From: Diadophis punctatus similis
Taxonomy: Eukaryota > Chordata > Lepidosauria > Squamata > Dipsadidae
DNA: 64,000 bases
Direction of reading: 5' to 3'
Assembly: GCA_023053685.1 (NCBI GenBank)
Contig: JALIGW010000003.1
Location: forward strand, 52,751,496-52,815,495
Shown piece by piece: positions 44,158 to 55,375 of the stretch. Position numbers and translations under genes: made by a program. The notes under the pieces were generated by a model that was not told where the DNA came from, did not search any database, and saw only the letters and a list, made by a program, of their open reading frames with translations. The stretch's first letter is position 1. The number at the start of each line of letters is the position of its first letter.

Positions 44158-44486
44158 AAATTAGGAGTACAATAAGGATGGAAGGAATACTTTTTTTCTA
44201 TCCCAATCTATTAACTAAATAAACCTAGAGATGTGATGATACTGGCTCCTTGTTCATTTCAGTCTTAGCATTCTGCAAGCGTCCATGTGGATTGTTTGAT
44301 GTCCTCCACTGTCTCATTTTTATACTTCATATATCCTATTTGACAATATCCTTTATTATTGGGTTACCAATATTGTAATTAGTAAAGAGAGAGATCCTAG
44401 TGTAGTCTCTGACTTGCCTTCAGAAACTTTAAATGAAAGGAGAAAAGCAAGGCATCAGAGAGAGCTTCTTACTGGCTTTTTTTTGT

Positions 44487-44722
44487 AATAGCAATAGCAC
44501 TTAGACTTATACACCACTTCATAATGCTTTTACAGCCCTCTCTATGCAGTTTACAGAGTCAGCATTTTGCCCCCAACAATCTGGGTCCTCATTTTACTGA
44601 CCTCGGAAGGATGGAAGGCTCAGTCAACCTTAGAGAGAATCTAATCTAATCTAATCTGTCAACCTCATGAGAATCGAATAAGCCTGCATACTGCATTCTG
44701 ACCATTGTGCCACTACGGCTCT
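44487..44722 (-). mobile_element. SINE (MIR/L2-tailed family) with a (TCTAA)4 block
   Basis: AGCAATAGCACTTAGACTTA to TTGTGCCACTACGGCTC covers tail to head on the minus strand. At 44638-44657 a TCTAA repeat has grown inside the body where other copies read GAGCCGGTGAGATT. Confidence 0.88.
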
Positions 44723-44782
44723 TAATATGAAGTTGCAGAGTATTCTTTATGAAACACTGAAGTTCATCTTCTGAGCCTACAT

Positions 44783-44930
44783 CAGTGGTGGGTTGCTACC
44801 GGTTCGGCCCAGATCGGCGAACCAGTAGCGGCAGTAGCAGGAGGCTCCGCCCACCCACCCGGGATGCTCTGCCCACCCATCCGGCACGCACGAGCGAACC
44901 GGTAGCGACGGTATTTACAACCCACTACTA
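44783..44930. mobile_element. hAT MITE, ACCGGT family, 148 bp
   Basis: Ends CAGTGGTGGGTTGCTACC and TTTACAACCCACTACTA; perfect 8-bp duplication GCCTACAT at 44775-44782 and 44931-44938. Confidence 0.93.
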
Positions 44931-45050
44931 GCCTACATGTTATTAACAGTGTTAGCAAAGAACTGGGAACATTACAGTCCTCTGAAGTTGAAGGTTGAAT
45001 TTCCATATTCTTGTACTAATATAGTACATTTTTACATTAAGGGTATGCAC

Positions 45051-45354
45051 CAGGGGAGGGTTCCGGTTACGTTCGCTACCGGTGCACATCGCGAGCATGC
45101 GTGGAAGTGAAATCGCGTCCCACCGTGCGATTTCACTTCCACGTATGCTCAGGATGACATTACAAGCTGAAACACAGCTGAGGAGCTTCTCAGCTGTGCT
45201 TCGGAGGAAGAATAAAGGTCAGTATTCACACAAGGGCAGGTGGGAGGGCTTTTTCTCGACAGCTCAGGATGCGGAGAAGCGCCAAAAAATGATGTCATCG
45301 CCGGGCTCCTACCGGAGCTGCGCTCCGCACTGCACCAGTAGGAACCCACCACTG
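45051..45354. mobile_element. hAT MITE, ACCGGT family, 304 bp
   Basis: Ends CAGGGGAGGGTTCCGG and TAGGAACCCACCACTG; perfect 8-bp duplication GTATGCAC at 45043-45050 and 45355-45362. It carries a GTGGAAGTGAAATCGCG / CGCGATTTCACTTCC-like internal palindrome and CACAGCTGAGGAGCTTCTCA. Confidence 0.93.
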
Positions 45355-45364
45355 GTATGCACAA

Positions 45365-46400
45365 ATTAAAACCTGAGGGGCTCCACCAGGCTGTACTGTC
45401 AACACAGATGTTTGTAGCTCTTTGTAGAAGTCATTATCTATAGTTTCTTCAACACAGAGTACAATTCGGTCTTGGCATTCTACAAGCTTCCATGCAGGTT
45501 GTTTGATGTGCTAAGCATCCTTTACCAATTCTTCTCTGGAACAGAGCTCTATCTCTCTCTAGTCATTTATCGAATTTCAATGATGCTTCTGTGTATATTT
45601 TTTTTAATAAAGACTCTGAAGGGGATCATAATATTTTTTCATACAACCAGCAATACAACATAATGTTTCTCGTAATTATTCAGTAATACAGATAGTATAT
45701 TTCAAAATGTTATTTCATGGAATAATGTTTGTCTCTCACACAACAAAGGAAAGGAACTGTTTTCCTGTGAAGCCTCTAGAAACTCTGTATGGTTGGAACG
45801 TGAAAAGCAAAGGGCTCCAGTTATAAGGCCTATTCAAAAGTACATAAAGAGTTTGTTATTGAGAGCATTCTTGTACCTGCTTGAGGTGATCACAGACGAA
45901 ATATAAAAGCATCTTTAGAAGAGTTTACCAAATAAGCTTGTGATTGAACAAGCAGTGTATTCAGGGGTCAAATTTAATTCCTTCCCTCCTTTTGTATTCA
46001 GATTAAAGGCCAAGGTGGATTTGCGGAAGCCAGGAGCTCCTCTGTTAATGCTGCTTTTGCACTTAACCTGCAATTTACCTGTCATGAGCAAAAGAAGAGC
46101 TAAGCTCTTAGCACTTCCAAACAATTTACCTTACATCTGAATTAATGTCCTTCTGCTCCATGATGATTAAGAGAACAAAACCCCAAATATAGATTTGTAA
46201 TCAAGGAAAAAATCTCTGTAGAAATATATCAAAACGCTATTTTATTTAAATGAAAAAAGACTATCCAACCAATAAATCAGAGGAGCCAAGCAAAACTATA
46301 CGATGAAGCAGAGAACATCTCATGCCATTCTAGGCTTCCACCCATAATCAAGTAGTTTATTGAATTGCCTGCCTAGGATGATATCAAACTTTCCCTCTTA
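45365..46400. other. Unique DNA, nothing recognised
   Basis: No repeat ends or coding domain seen. Two opposite-strand frames at 45915-46140 are noise. Confidence 0.5.
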
Positions 46401-46404
46401 AGGG

Positions 46405-46637
46405 CAGGGGTGAAATTCAAAAATTTCCCTACCGGTTCTGTGGGCGTGGCTTGGTGGGCGTGGCAGAGGAAGGATACTGCAAAATCCCCATTCCCTCCCC
46501 ACTCCTAGAGGAAGGATATTGCCAGATCTCCATTCCCACCCCACTCTGGGGCCAGCTAGAGGTGGTATTTGCCAGTTCTCCGAACTACTCAAAATTTCTG
46601 CTACCGGTTCTCCAGAACCTGCTGAATTTCACCCCTG
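46405..46637. mobile_element. hAT MITE, CAGCAGGTTC family (reversed), 233 bp
   Basis: Ends CAGGGGTGAAATTC and GAATTTCACCCCTG are perfect inverted repeats. The perfect 8-bp duplication CTTAAGGG is at 46397-46404 and 46638-46645. The body is the reverse complement of the copies at 15420 and 63217. Confidence 0.93.
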
Positions 46638-46887
46638 CTTAAGGGGGAGGGGGAGAGTGAGGAATATATTAAATTCCAATTCCAAAACCTACAATGAGCT
46701 ATCAAAACCTTTCTAGAATTCTGCCTAATTACCTCATTTCCCTAAACATTTATTTATCATATTTATATAATCACCAGGTTGGCAATAAAGTGACTCTAAG
46801 TGGCTTACAATAAAAAGGGTTATAAGATTAAAATATTAAAACAATTACAATTGAAAGACATCGACACTATCATTAATAACAAGACGG

Positions 46888-46909
46888 TAGAATAGAATAG
46901 AATAGAATT
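46888..46909. repeat. (AATAG)n tail of CR1-L3
   Basis: Four AATAG units directly at the L3 3' end. Matching tails are at 41098-41121 and 61338-61352. Confidence 0.92.
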
Positions 46910-48011
46910 TTTTATTGGCCAAGTATGATTGGACACAAAGGGAATTTGTCTTGGTGCATATGCTCTCAGTGTACATAAAAGAAAAGATAAGTTCGTCAAG
47001 AATCATGAAGTACAGCACTTAATGATAGTCCGGGTACAAATAAGCAATCAAATCATATTAGGAACCAGTCAATATAAATCATAAGGATACAAGCAACAAA
47101 GTTACAGTCATACAGTCATTAGTGGGAGGAGATGGGTGATAGGAACGATGAGAAGATTAATAGTAGTGCAGACAGTAAATAGTTTGACAGTATTGAGGGA
47201 ATTATTTGTTTAGCAGAGTGATGGCATTCAGGAAAAAACTGTTCTTGTGTCTAGTTGTTCTGGTGTGCAGTGCTCTATAGCGTTGTTTTGAGGGTAGGAG
47301 TTGAAACAGTTTGTGTCCAGGATGTGAGGGGTCTGCAAATATTTTCACAGCCCTCTTTTTGACTCATGCAGTATACAGATCCTCAATGGAAGGCAGGTTG
47401 GTAGCAATTGTTTTTTTCTGCAGTTCTAATTATCCTCTGAAGTCTGTGTCTGTCTTGTTGGGTTGCAGAACCAAACCAGACAGTTATAGAGGTGCAGATG
47501 ACAGACTCAGTAATTCCTCTGTAGAACTGTATCAGCAGCTCCTTGGGCAGTTTGAGCTTTCTGAGTTGGCGCAGAAAGAACATTCTTTGTTGTGCTTTTT
47601 GATGACATTTTTGATGTTAGGTGTCCATTTTAGATCTTGCGATGTGGTAGAACCTAGAAATTTGAAGGTCTCTACTGTTGATACTGTGTTGTCTAGTATT
47701 GTAAGAGGTGGAAATATGGGCAGGTTTCTCCTAAAGTCTACCACCATTTCTACGGTTTTGAGTGTGTTCAGTTCTAGATTGTTCCAGTCGCACCACAAGT
47801 TTAGTTGTTCAACCTCCCGTCTGTATGCGGATTCATCATTGTCTCGAATGAGGCCGATCACTGTTGTGTCATCTGCGAACTTCAGTAGTTTAACAGATGG
47901 ATCGTTTGAGATGCAGTCATTGGTATATAGAGTGAAGAGAAGTGGAGAGAGCACACAGCCTTGGGGGGGGGGGCTGTGCTAATTGTACAAGTATCTGATT
48001 TGATTCTGCTT

Positions 48012-48240
48012 AGCTGAAGTGGTGCAGTGGTTAAATGCAGCCATTGCAGGCTGACTGCTAATTCAACAGTTCAGCTGTTCAAATCTCACTAGGCTCAAGG
48101 TTGACTCAGCCTTCCATCCTTCCGAGGTCGGTAAAATGAGGACCCAGATTGTTGGGGGCAATATGCTGAACTCTGTAAACCGCTTAGAGAGGGCTGTAAA
48201 GCACTATGAAGCGGTATATAAGAAAAGTGCTATTGCTATA
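48012..48240 (+). mobile_element. SINE (MIR/L2-tailed family) inside the CR1-L3
   Basis: The head AGCTGAAGTGGTGCAGTGG, GGTCGGTAAAATGAGGACC and the tail AGTGCTATTGCTAT are complete. LINE text lies on both sides, so the SINE is younger. Confidence 0.92.
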
Positions 48241-48477
48241 GCTTCACCTGCTGTTTCCTGTTTGTTAGGAAGCTTATGATCCATTTACAAATGTGTTCAG
48301 GTACGGCTAGCTGGTTTAGCTTAGTTAGAAGAGTGTCTGGAATGATAGTATTGAATGCTGAACTAAAGTCTACTAAAGTAGAGAAAATCAATGATGGAAA
48401 CTATTTAGCCATCTCATCAAATCATTGTTACTTTGAGATTCCCAGGCCTTCTGACACAGCCATGTTTTAAGGGATTT

Positions 48478-49200
48478 CTGGAAGTATGTCAAGGGTGAGG
48501 CCAATCTCATATTGGAGGGAGGGGAGAATGTTCCACAGGGCAGGTGCCACAGCAGAAAATGTCCATCACCAGATCCTGCCAGATGAGATTGTTTTGCTGA
48601 CCCACATTCTGCTCGACCTGATGGGTTCAGTCGATGTAATTGGGTGGAGGGAGTCCTTCAGATAACCCAGCCTCATGCCAGGGGTCAAAACCAGCATCGT
48701 GAAGATCAAAACCAGCACCGTAAATTGGACCTGGAAACAAACTGGCAACCAATGCAGCTTGCAGAGCAGAAGTGTAACCTGTTCCATTATAGGAACAGGT
48801 TACACCTCTGTACCTGTTCCATTCTAGGGGAACAGATAACTGCCCCTGCTGCTGCATTTTACACCAGTTTGAGCTTCCAGAAACTTTTCAAGGGCAACCC
48901 CAGGCAGAGCACATTACAATAGTCCATTTGGGAGGTAAGGACAGCATGAGTGACTCTGAGCAAAGCTTCCTGGTCTAGGAACAAGCACCACTAGTGCATA
49001 ACCCAAAGCTCTGCAAAAGCCCTCCTAGCCACTACTGCCACCCACACTTCAAGCAGGAGTCACGAGTCCATGGGGACCATCAGGTTGCACATTGGGTCTG
49101 TTTGGGGCAGTGCAATCCCATCCAGCGCTCAGACATAATCTCTGAGCCAGAGGACCCCAAAGCTCAATCTTGCCTAGATTTGATTGTTATGCCATGGAAA
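48478..49200 (-). mobile_element. L2 LINE RT C-terminal fragment
   Basis: The minus strand encodes a VTHAVLTSQMDYCNVLCLGL-like segment, KLKLV, a stop, then NAAAGAVI, and a ...SASCIGCQF... equivalent of the L2 HWLP region. These are the usual late L2 RT signatures, with frameshifts. A short local duplication (GGAACAGGTTACACCT next to ACCTGTTCC) lies at 48785-48830. Confidence 0.75.
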
Positions 49201-49269
49201 ATCTGCTGTTCTGGGCAGACCTTTTGGTTCTCTTGTGGTTCCAGCTGTGGTGGAGTGAGAAAGGAAAGA

Positions 49270-49700
49270 AATTGATGTGATGGGCACAAGACACAAGTAT
49301 ATTGGATTGATTTCCAACAATCCAATGTACTGGTTTCCCACTAGCTGTTACAGTCAGCCTCGGTTCTAAGCTTTGACTGAAAGCTGGGCTAAGACCTGAC
49401 CGAATTTTAAAAAGCAGGAGAAAAAGAAGTAAGGGGGTATAGCTGCTAAGCAAGCCTGCTTTATAGCATGCGGGAATCAGTCATAAGAATAGGTGTATAT
49501 AAAAATGGATTATTGTATTAAAAGTTTAAAATAGTTCCTGCCTGCCTGACTCCATTCATCTATCCTCTACCAACCGCTTTCACCTCTGCTGTCCAATTTC
49601 TGCTCTCCAGAAGGTACGATGTGGGTGGAAGAAGAAGGGGGGGGAGACTGGAAAAGGCCCCCCCAAGGGATGTAGGCATATACAACCTTACACCCACCCA
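49270..49700. other. Unique DNA, nothing recognised
   Basis: No repeat ends or exon seen. Confidence 0.5.
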
Positions 49701-49713
49701 CCTACACGCGCAT

Positions 49714-49714
<1 letters not shown>

Positions 49715-49764
<50 letters not shown>
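49715..49764. repeat. (CA)n microsatellite, about 50 bp
   Basis: Pure AC dinucleotides. Open frames here are artefacts. Confidence 0.97.
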
Positions 49765-49768
<4 letters not shown>

Positions 49769-49769
49769 G

Positions 49770-51145
49770 CACTACTTCTACTTGCCATGAAATCATTTCG
49801 TAAATACAAAAGAGGCCCCTCGGGCTATTGGTGCCCAGGCGCTCATTTTTGGAGTGGATAATTGACTTCTTTCAGTTGATAATTCATAGCTTGCATATGC
49901 GGGCTAATACATCAGCGCCCAGAGACTTCTAGAGAGCCCCAAGCAGAAACAGAAAGGGCGAGTGGAGAGAGGAAAGGGGGAGAAAAAAAATTCAGATGAT
50001 AGATGAGTGCATTATAGCTTTATGAATGAATTATGTCCTGCAAATACCCTGAGCAGGAAAGTCCGTCAGCTTCTATCTATACTAATCTGTGAGGAATTAT
50101 GATGATTTTCACATTAAAAGTGGGTGGTGGAGAGAGAAGGAGCTGGAAATTAATTGAGCAATTGGGCTATTAAAAATGTCTGCCCCAGCATTTGGGGTCT
50201 GCTCTCTCATTCATCAAAGTGTAGGAAACCTCTGTCATTGGGGGCTTTTGTTGTTGTTATTTTTAAATGAAAGTTCTCATCATATGAAAACCAGCTGGGA
50301 TTATTTTGGCAGGACAAAAGTCTTTTTTAAGTGGCTGGAAGGTCTGAATTCCTTTATAACCATATTGGCATTTTCTTCTTCTTCTAGAAGAGTCTCAGCC
50401 ACCTTTCCCCCCAAAATGAGCTTTTTTTGCTTTACAAGATAAAACAAAACCCAATGAAATCAACTTATCCAGCCCGGCTTACATCCTGTCCACATTTTCT
50501 CGTAAGAATTTGGGCTGCGGAAAATAAATGCATGTTTCCCAGTCTTAAATTTTAGTGGGAAATAAGGAAGCAAGCAACCTTGACATAGAAACAAAGGTCT
50601 CTCCAGGATATGGGTTTTTTTTTTAATGAAAAGATGGTCGGATCAGGATAAGAGAAACTCTGCCTAGTTTCAATGCAACACATAAAAAAAATTAGGCACA
50701 GTTTCAATTACATTGTGATTTTTTTTAACCTTACCCTATAGATACCCCTGCGTAGAAGAATATTAAAGAAAAAAAACCCAGTAATCCCACACTGGTCAAA
50801 TTCCACTTGTCATTTTAATTTTGTTTGAAAGTGAGTCACTTTTGAACTGAGCTCAGTCCTGGTGCCTCACATGAACCCATCCGGGCAGTTTTCTTGGCAT
50901 GATCTGAAGTCTCCTAAAGAATTCTTACTATGAATCAACATACGTATATTCTACCAATAGTCTGGATAATATACTTTGATTTTGTTCTGCTTGACGCATA
51001 TGAAGTACAATCCGTTTAACTCTGTCCATGGTTTAACTTCTGTGAATGCCTCAGTTCTGTAAGATGGTAGGTTATATCATTGCTCCAGAATACCAAAGAC
51101 TAAATAATATACAAATTATCCCTGTTCTTATTTTTTCACATCATA
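49770..51145. other. Unique stretch, candidate conserved noncoding DNA at 49850-50170
   Basis: No repeat ends. GTGCATTATAGCTTTATGAA, TGAATTATGTCCTGCAAATA and GATGATTTTCACATTAAAAG are complex AT-rich text with TAATT cores. No exon supported. Confidence 0.4.
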
Positions 51146-51149
51146 ATTA

Positions 51150-51345
51150 CCGTATTTTCTTTTACCCTCTGCGCATGCACAAAGCATTCTGTGCATGCGC
51201 AGAGGGTAAAAGAACTCAAATGGTGGTGTCCCGGTGGGTGGGTGGAGCGTCGCGCTGCCTTCGCGATCGGCTCTCCGACGACCGACAGATAAAAGCAAAC
51301 CAGGAGCATTTCACCCCCGACCCTTGCGCCTACTTATTTTTTTTT
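51150..51345. mobile_element. MITE-like element with perfect 25-bp palindrome
   Basis: CCGTATTTTC after TA (51148-51149) resembles the left end of the TA-target MITEs. Arms 51157-51181 and 51190-51214 (TTCTTTTACCCTCTGCGCAT...) are exact complements around the 8-nt loop AAGCATTC. The GC-rich part to about 51300 has no clear right end. Confidence 0.6.
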
Positions 51346-51509
51346 TAATAGGTGTCATAACTGAATCCATAAATTAATTAACTGAATTGCGTGATTGAGT
51401 TATTCCTTTTCCTCCCTTAAGCAAAGCAGATCCTACCCCTATCCCTATTTTACAACCCCAAACGTGAAAGTAAGAAGGTGAAAAACGTGCTTGAGTTGTA
51501 TGGCGCATC

Positions 51510-51566
51510 TGAACTCATCTGTGAAAAAATTGGCGCATGGTATGCTTAAGGTTGGCCACCACTGGG
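51510..51566. mobile_element. hAT MITE end fragment
   Basis: GGTTGGCCACCACTG matches a CAGTGGTGGCCAACC terminus. The left end is not found. Confidence 0.4.
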
Positions 51567-51926
51567 CTACCACCTCAAAATGATCACACCTCATCCATTT
51601 GAGCTAGACCTTTTTCTATTTGTTTTTGGTTTTTCCTCCCCCTTATATTTAAACAGGCATACAAGTACAGCTCCAATGAGAGACAAGTGAATACAAATGT
51701 ATACAAATAAAGAATGTAAATTGATGCTCAGTAGAGTAATAAGAAACCAAATATGGTGCATTAGACATTTTAATTAGTAATATTACAGCCTTCTTGCATT
51801 CCTGTTAAGCTGGAGTGATAGTGGTAAGAGTAGAGAAATTGAAGTGGGAGAGTGTGATGTTTATCATTGCCCAGACTTGCAACAATTATGAAGTGTTGTG
51901 TAATCATACTGGAGCCCAGCAGTCTT

Positions 51927-51986
<60 letters not shown>

Positions 51987-51988
51987 TG
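51927..51988. repeat. (TTG)n microsatellite, about 60 bp
   Basis: About 20 GTT units, interrupted once near 51980. The poly-Val and poly-Gln frames are artefacts. Confidence 0.97.
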
Positions 51989-52299
51989 TTGTTTGTTTGG
52001 GAGGGGGGTTGTTACATTTATGAGTGACTGGGAATGGTGAAGTCATTCCCAATATGGGGGTTCACACTGGTTGGGTTGGATTTGGATTGGCTCAGTGAGT
52101 TGGAAGACATTTGGGGTGTTGCTATGTAGTTTCTTGAGTATTTACCAGGACAACATATAGAAACAATTGAGAAGTGGCCTATCAATAGGAACTGGAATAT
52201 GGGCATTCAGTTACTTAGGAACTGGATGGGAGGCCTGGGGACCACAGTCATTCAAAACCTGTGTTGTAGAGTCTCAGCAGTTCATTTTGGGGGAACCTC

Positions 52300-52740
52300 C
52301 TGTGATATTAGTGCTTGGATATGCTTGCTAACATTTCCTGCTGCTGCTGTTGTCAACTCGTGAAGCTTTTCTGACCTGCTCCCAAATTGCCATAGGCAGG
52401 GGGATGGGAATCGCGCCTCGCAGGTGCACCAAGGAATTCACACCTCAGTCAAAACAAGAAACACCCTAGCCAGCCAAAGTCAAGGCCATTTCCATGGAGA
52501 CCCACAATGGCTGGAGGGAGTGACTTCTGCGACCCGAGAAATTGCCTCATTGGGGAATGTGACTGGTGACACAATCTGGGGGGAGGGGGAAAGGGGTCAG
52601 AGGCAAGTCACAAATTGGGTGAAGCCAGAGCTGGCTTCACCTAGGTCGTGTCAACATGGTGCTCCTAATAAACAACTGGGTTTTTCTTGCTAAATGGCTT
52701 GAGAATCTTAATTTTATTTGGGAATTAGTCGGAACTCTGA
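52300..52740 (+). other. Possible LTR end, uncertain
   Basis: AATAAACAACTGGGTTTTTC is followed by ATTTTATTTGGGAATTAGTC and ends CTCTGACA, which resembles an R-U5 segment. No matching start, inverted end or target duplication was found. Confidence 0.2.
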
Positions 52741-53374
52741 CAGCTGTAGGGGTTGGGCTCTTCTCTAGCGGCAGGAGTTCAGCAGCCACTAGAATAAGAA
52801 TATACCCTGAACCACAGTAAGAGTGTAAGGCTGAGGGCAGAAGAGACAAATGTCCATGACCAGCCCATCCATGAATTAGTAATGGTGAAACAGGCAGCCT
52901 TGGTGTGTATTAAAACCTGGCTGAGTTAGGGTTGGGATATCATCTTTTAAAATCTTTTTAAAAATATTTCTAGCTCATTTGAGATCCTGCAGCAGTCCCA
53001 ATGCCAAGACGGGGAAGGGAATGTGGCATTGGTTTATTATGACACTTTATCTGTGACCAAGTTTGCTGATACTGGAGCGGCAGAGTGCTACTGAATTTAT
53101 GTTACTTTCAGCTATCAGGAAAAATATGGGATCACCCTCATACTCTTCTGGATCACTTCCTAGGTCTCTTCTATTAAAGCTAAGTGCCCCTTTCTATTAG
53201 TGTTGGGGGACTTTGATTTTTATGTGGTGGGATTCAAGGATTCGTGGTCTCCATGATAACCTTGGGCTTCTTCCAAATAACCTCAAACTCAATGCACAAA
53301 GGTCATTCTGTATTGGACTGTACTTTGGAGCAGTTGTTAGTGGTCTGGATATGGAGAGTTTTATGATTCCTTTG

Positions 53375-53607
53375 ATAGCAATAGCACTTAGACTTATATA
53401 CCGCTTCATAGTGCTTTACAGCCCTCTCTAAGCGATTTACAGAGTTCAGCATATTGCCCCCAACAATCTGGATCCTCATTTTACCGACCTCAGAAGGATG
53501 GAAGGCTGAGTCAACCTTGAGCCAGTGAGATTCGAACAGCTGAACTGCAGCTAGCAGTCAGCTGAAGTAGCCTCCAGTGCTGCACTTTAACTACTGCGCC
53601 ACCTCAG
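53375..53607 (-). mobile_element. SINE (MIR/L2-tailed family) inside L2
   Basis: GATAGCAATAGCACTTAGAC to TACTGCGCCACCTCAG runs tail to head on the minus strand. L2 text lies on both sides. Confidence 0.92.
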
Positions 53608-54273
53608 ATATGGTTAGGTCTTTTCCTGCTCCGGTTGCAACTAACAGTCATCTGTGACCTCCCATGGCTCGACCAATTTAGATGGTGCCTCATGGATCCA
53701 GAAAGTTTTCAGTGAGTACTTCAAGAATTTTCTGATATTCTGACAGGCCTGTCGGTTGAGGATATAGGTAACTGCTGGCAACATATGATTCTTAGGCCCT
53801 CAACAAAATAACTACTAAGTAACTTTCTCTTTTGGTCTGTCCCTGATGGCTTCCTGGTTTTTGAAGGTCCTGAGGGAGACACAGAAACAGAGCATAGATG
53901 GATGAAAAGTGAAAAGAGAAATAATGCCCATATTCAGGCCTATTCCATGGCAATAAAAAGCAAAATATTCTTACTTTCCTCTCTCATTGCATCAGTAGGC
54001 TGTCACCCAACAGTCTTATTCAGGATGACTAATTCCCTTTTGAGAAGGAGCCAATTGCCAAAGCTTCCCCTGGCTTCTATGACCAGCTAGCACAGCCTTC
54101 TGCTGATAAAGTCAGTCAGATTTGTTCAAGTCTTGATTTTTATTAGGGCAGAGTTTAGACTGGTAACTAGGACGATATTTTGTCAGGTTATCTTGGATGT
54201 ATTTGGTCCTATGACCTTGGAAGAAATGGATAGGGTGCTCTTTACGATGTCCTCTGCCGCTTATTGCTTACAT

Positions 54274-54407
54274 CAAAGGTCTTCAAACTTGGCAACTTTA
54301 AGACTTATGGACTTGAACTCCCAGAATTCTCCAGCCAGCTATGCTGGCTGGAGAATTCTGGGAGTTCAAGTCCATAAGTCTTAAAGTTGCCAAGTTTGGA
54401 ACCCCTG
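54274..54407. mobile_element. Palindromic hAT MITE family A, 134 bp, inside L2
   Basis: Ends CAAAGGTCTTCAAACTTGG and CCAAGTTTGGAACCCCTG; perfect 8-bp duplication GCTTACAT at 54266-54273 and 54408-54415. Most of the element is one palindrome around CCAGCTATGCTGG. Confidence 0.95.
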
Positions 54408-54884
54408 GCTTACATTCTTTCTGCTCTTTGAGCTGCAGAGCAAAATATTAGCATGGACCTGGGAGATTGTTAATGCCTCCTTTACAGAAGGGATGTTTAT
54501 TTGAAACATTTATATAGCCATCCATCTTCTAACACCAACTATGAGTGGTTCCCAATCCAAAGTTTTAAAACAACATATACATTTGTTTTCTCTCTTTTGT
54601 AAGTTTATCAATAAATAATTCACTTCTTTAGCTCCACCAATGGATATGCTGGATGGAAATTGATGGAGGACCAGGTGCACAAAACAACATTATTAAAACT
54701 ATAAAACTAAACACATTAAAACGTTAAACGCAAAAACCTGGCACCAAGTTAAACTTCTAATGTGCAACCATGCCAGGGGTCTTGCAAGGAAGCTCCAAAG
54801 AACTTATATCACTATCACTCAGTTTCTATCTTTTCTTCTCTTTTTTTTAGTTAAGGTTGTGAAGGGATGGTGAAAGAGTACTCT

Positions 54885-55375
54885 TTTATTTTTATTTTTT
54901 ATTTTTATTTATTTGTCAAACATGTATAGGATAATAGTAGTTTGTATAAACATAACATAAGTAAAAAGTAATGATAAAAGAGGACAATGGGACGGTAGGA
55001 CAGGGACGGTAGGCACAGTGGTGCGCTTATGCACGCCCCTTACAGACCTCTTAGAAACGGGGAGAGGTCGACTGTAGACAGTCTAAGGTTAAAGTTTTTG
55101 GGGTTTGGGGAAGAAACCACAGAGTCAGGTAGTGAATTCCAGGCATTCATCACTCTGTTGCTGAAGTCGTATTTTCTGCAGTCGAGTTTGGAGCAGTTTA
55201 CATTTAGTTTGAATCTATTGCGTGCTCGTGTATTGCTGCGGTTGAAGCTGAAGTAGTCATTAACAGGAAGGACATTTTGGTATATGGTATATGATATATG
55301 ATATACTCTGAAGGAAGATGTCTTCATTCGGGGTTGAAGCTTTGCCATGGGATGAAAGAGCTTTAAATGCACCAG
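54885..55375 (-). mobile_element. LINE 3' end, AAATA-tailed family, inside L2
   Basis: The minus strand encodes HPMAKLQPRMKTSSFRVYHI, then PVNDYFSFNRSNTRARNRF and VMNAWNSLPDSVVSSPNP in one 110-codon frame, followed by GGGGCGTGCATAAGCGCAC and a (AAATA)n tail at 54885-54915. It is the best-kept copy of this family here. Confidence 0.8.

Larger units (their letters stand above)
46888..48475 (-). mobile_element. CR1-L3 LINE with RT domain and (AATAG)n tail
   Basis: On the minus strand, after a SINE insertion, the order is: an FNTIIPDTLLTKL segment (about 48290-48370), a SPLLFTLYTNDC segment, KFADDTTVIGLI (about 47860-47890, catalytic FADD), LKWTPNIKNVIKKHNKE, YRGITESVICTSITVWFG, then a long 3' UTR ending GAATAGAATAGAATAG at 46888-46909. 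The RT frame is open for 140 codons (47532-47954). It is 5'-truncated and split at 48012-48240. Confidence 0.9.

Noticed and set aside
47311..47982. 223-codon plus-strand frame as a protein
   Set aside because: It is the antisense of the CR1-L3 reverse transcriptase and 3' region.
51815..52052. Poly-Val and poly-Gln frames
   Set aside because: Translation of (TTG)n.
52300..52740. Confident LTR call
   Set aside because: Only an R-U5-like end is visible, with no TG start, matching second LTR or target duplication.
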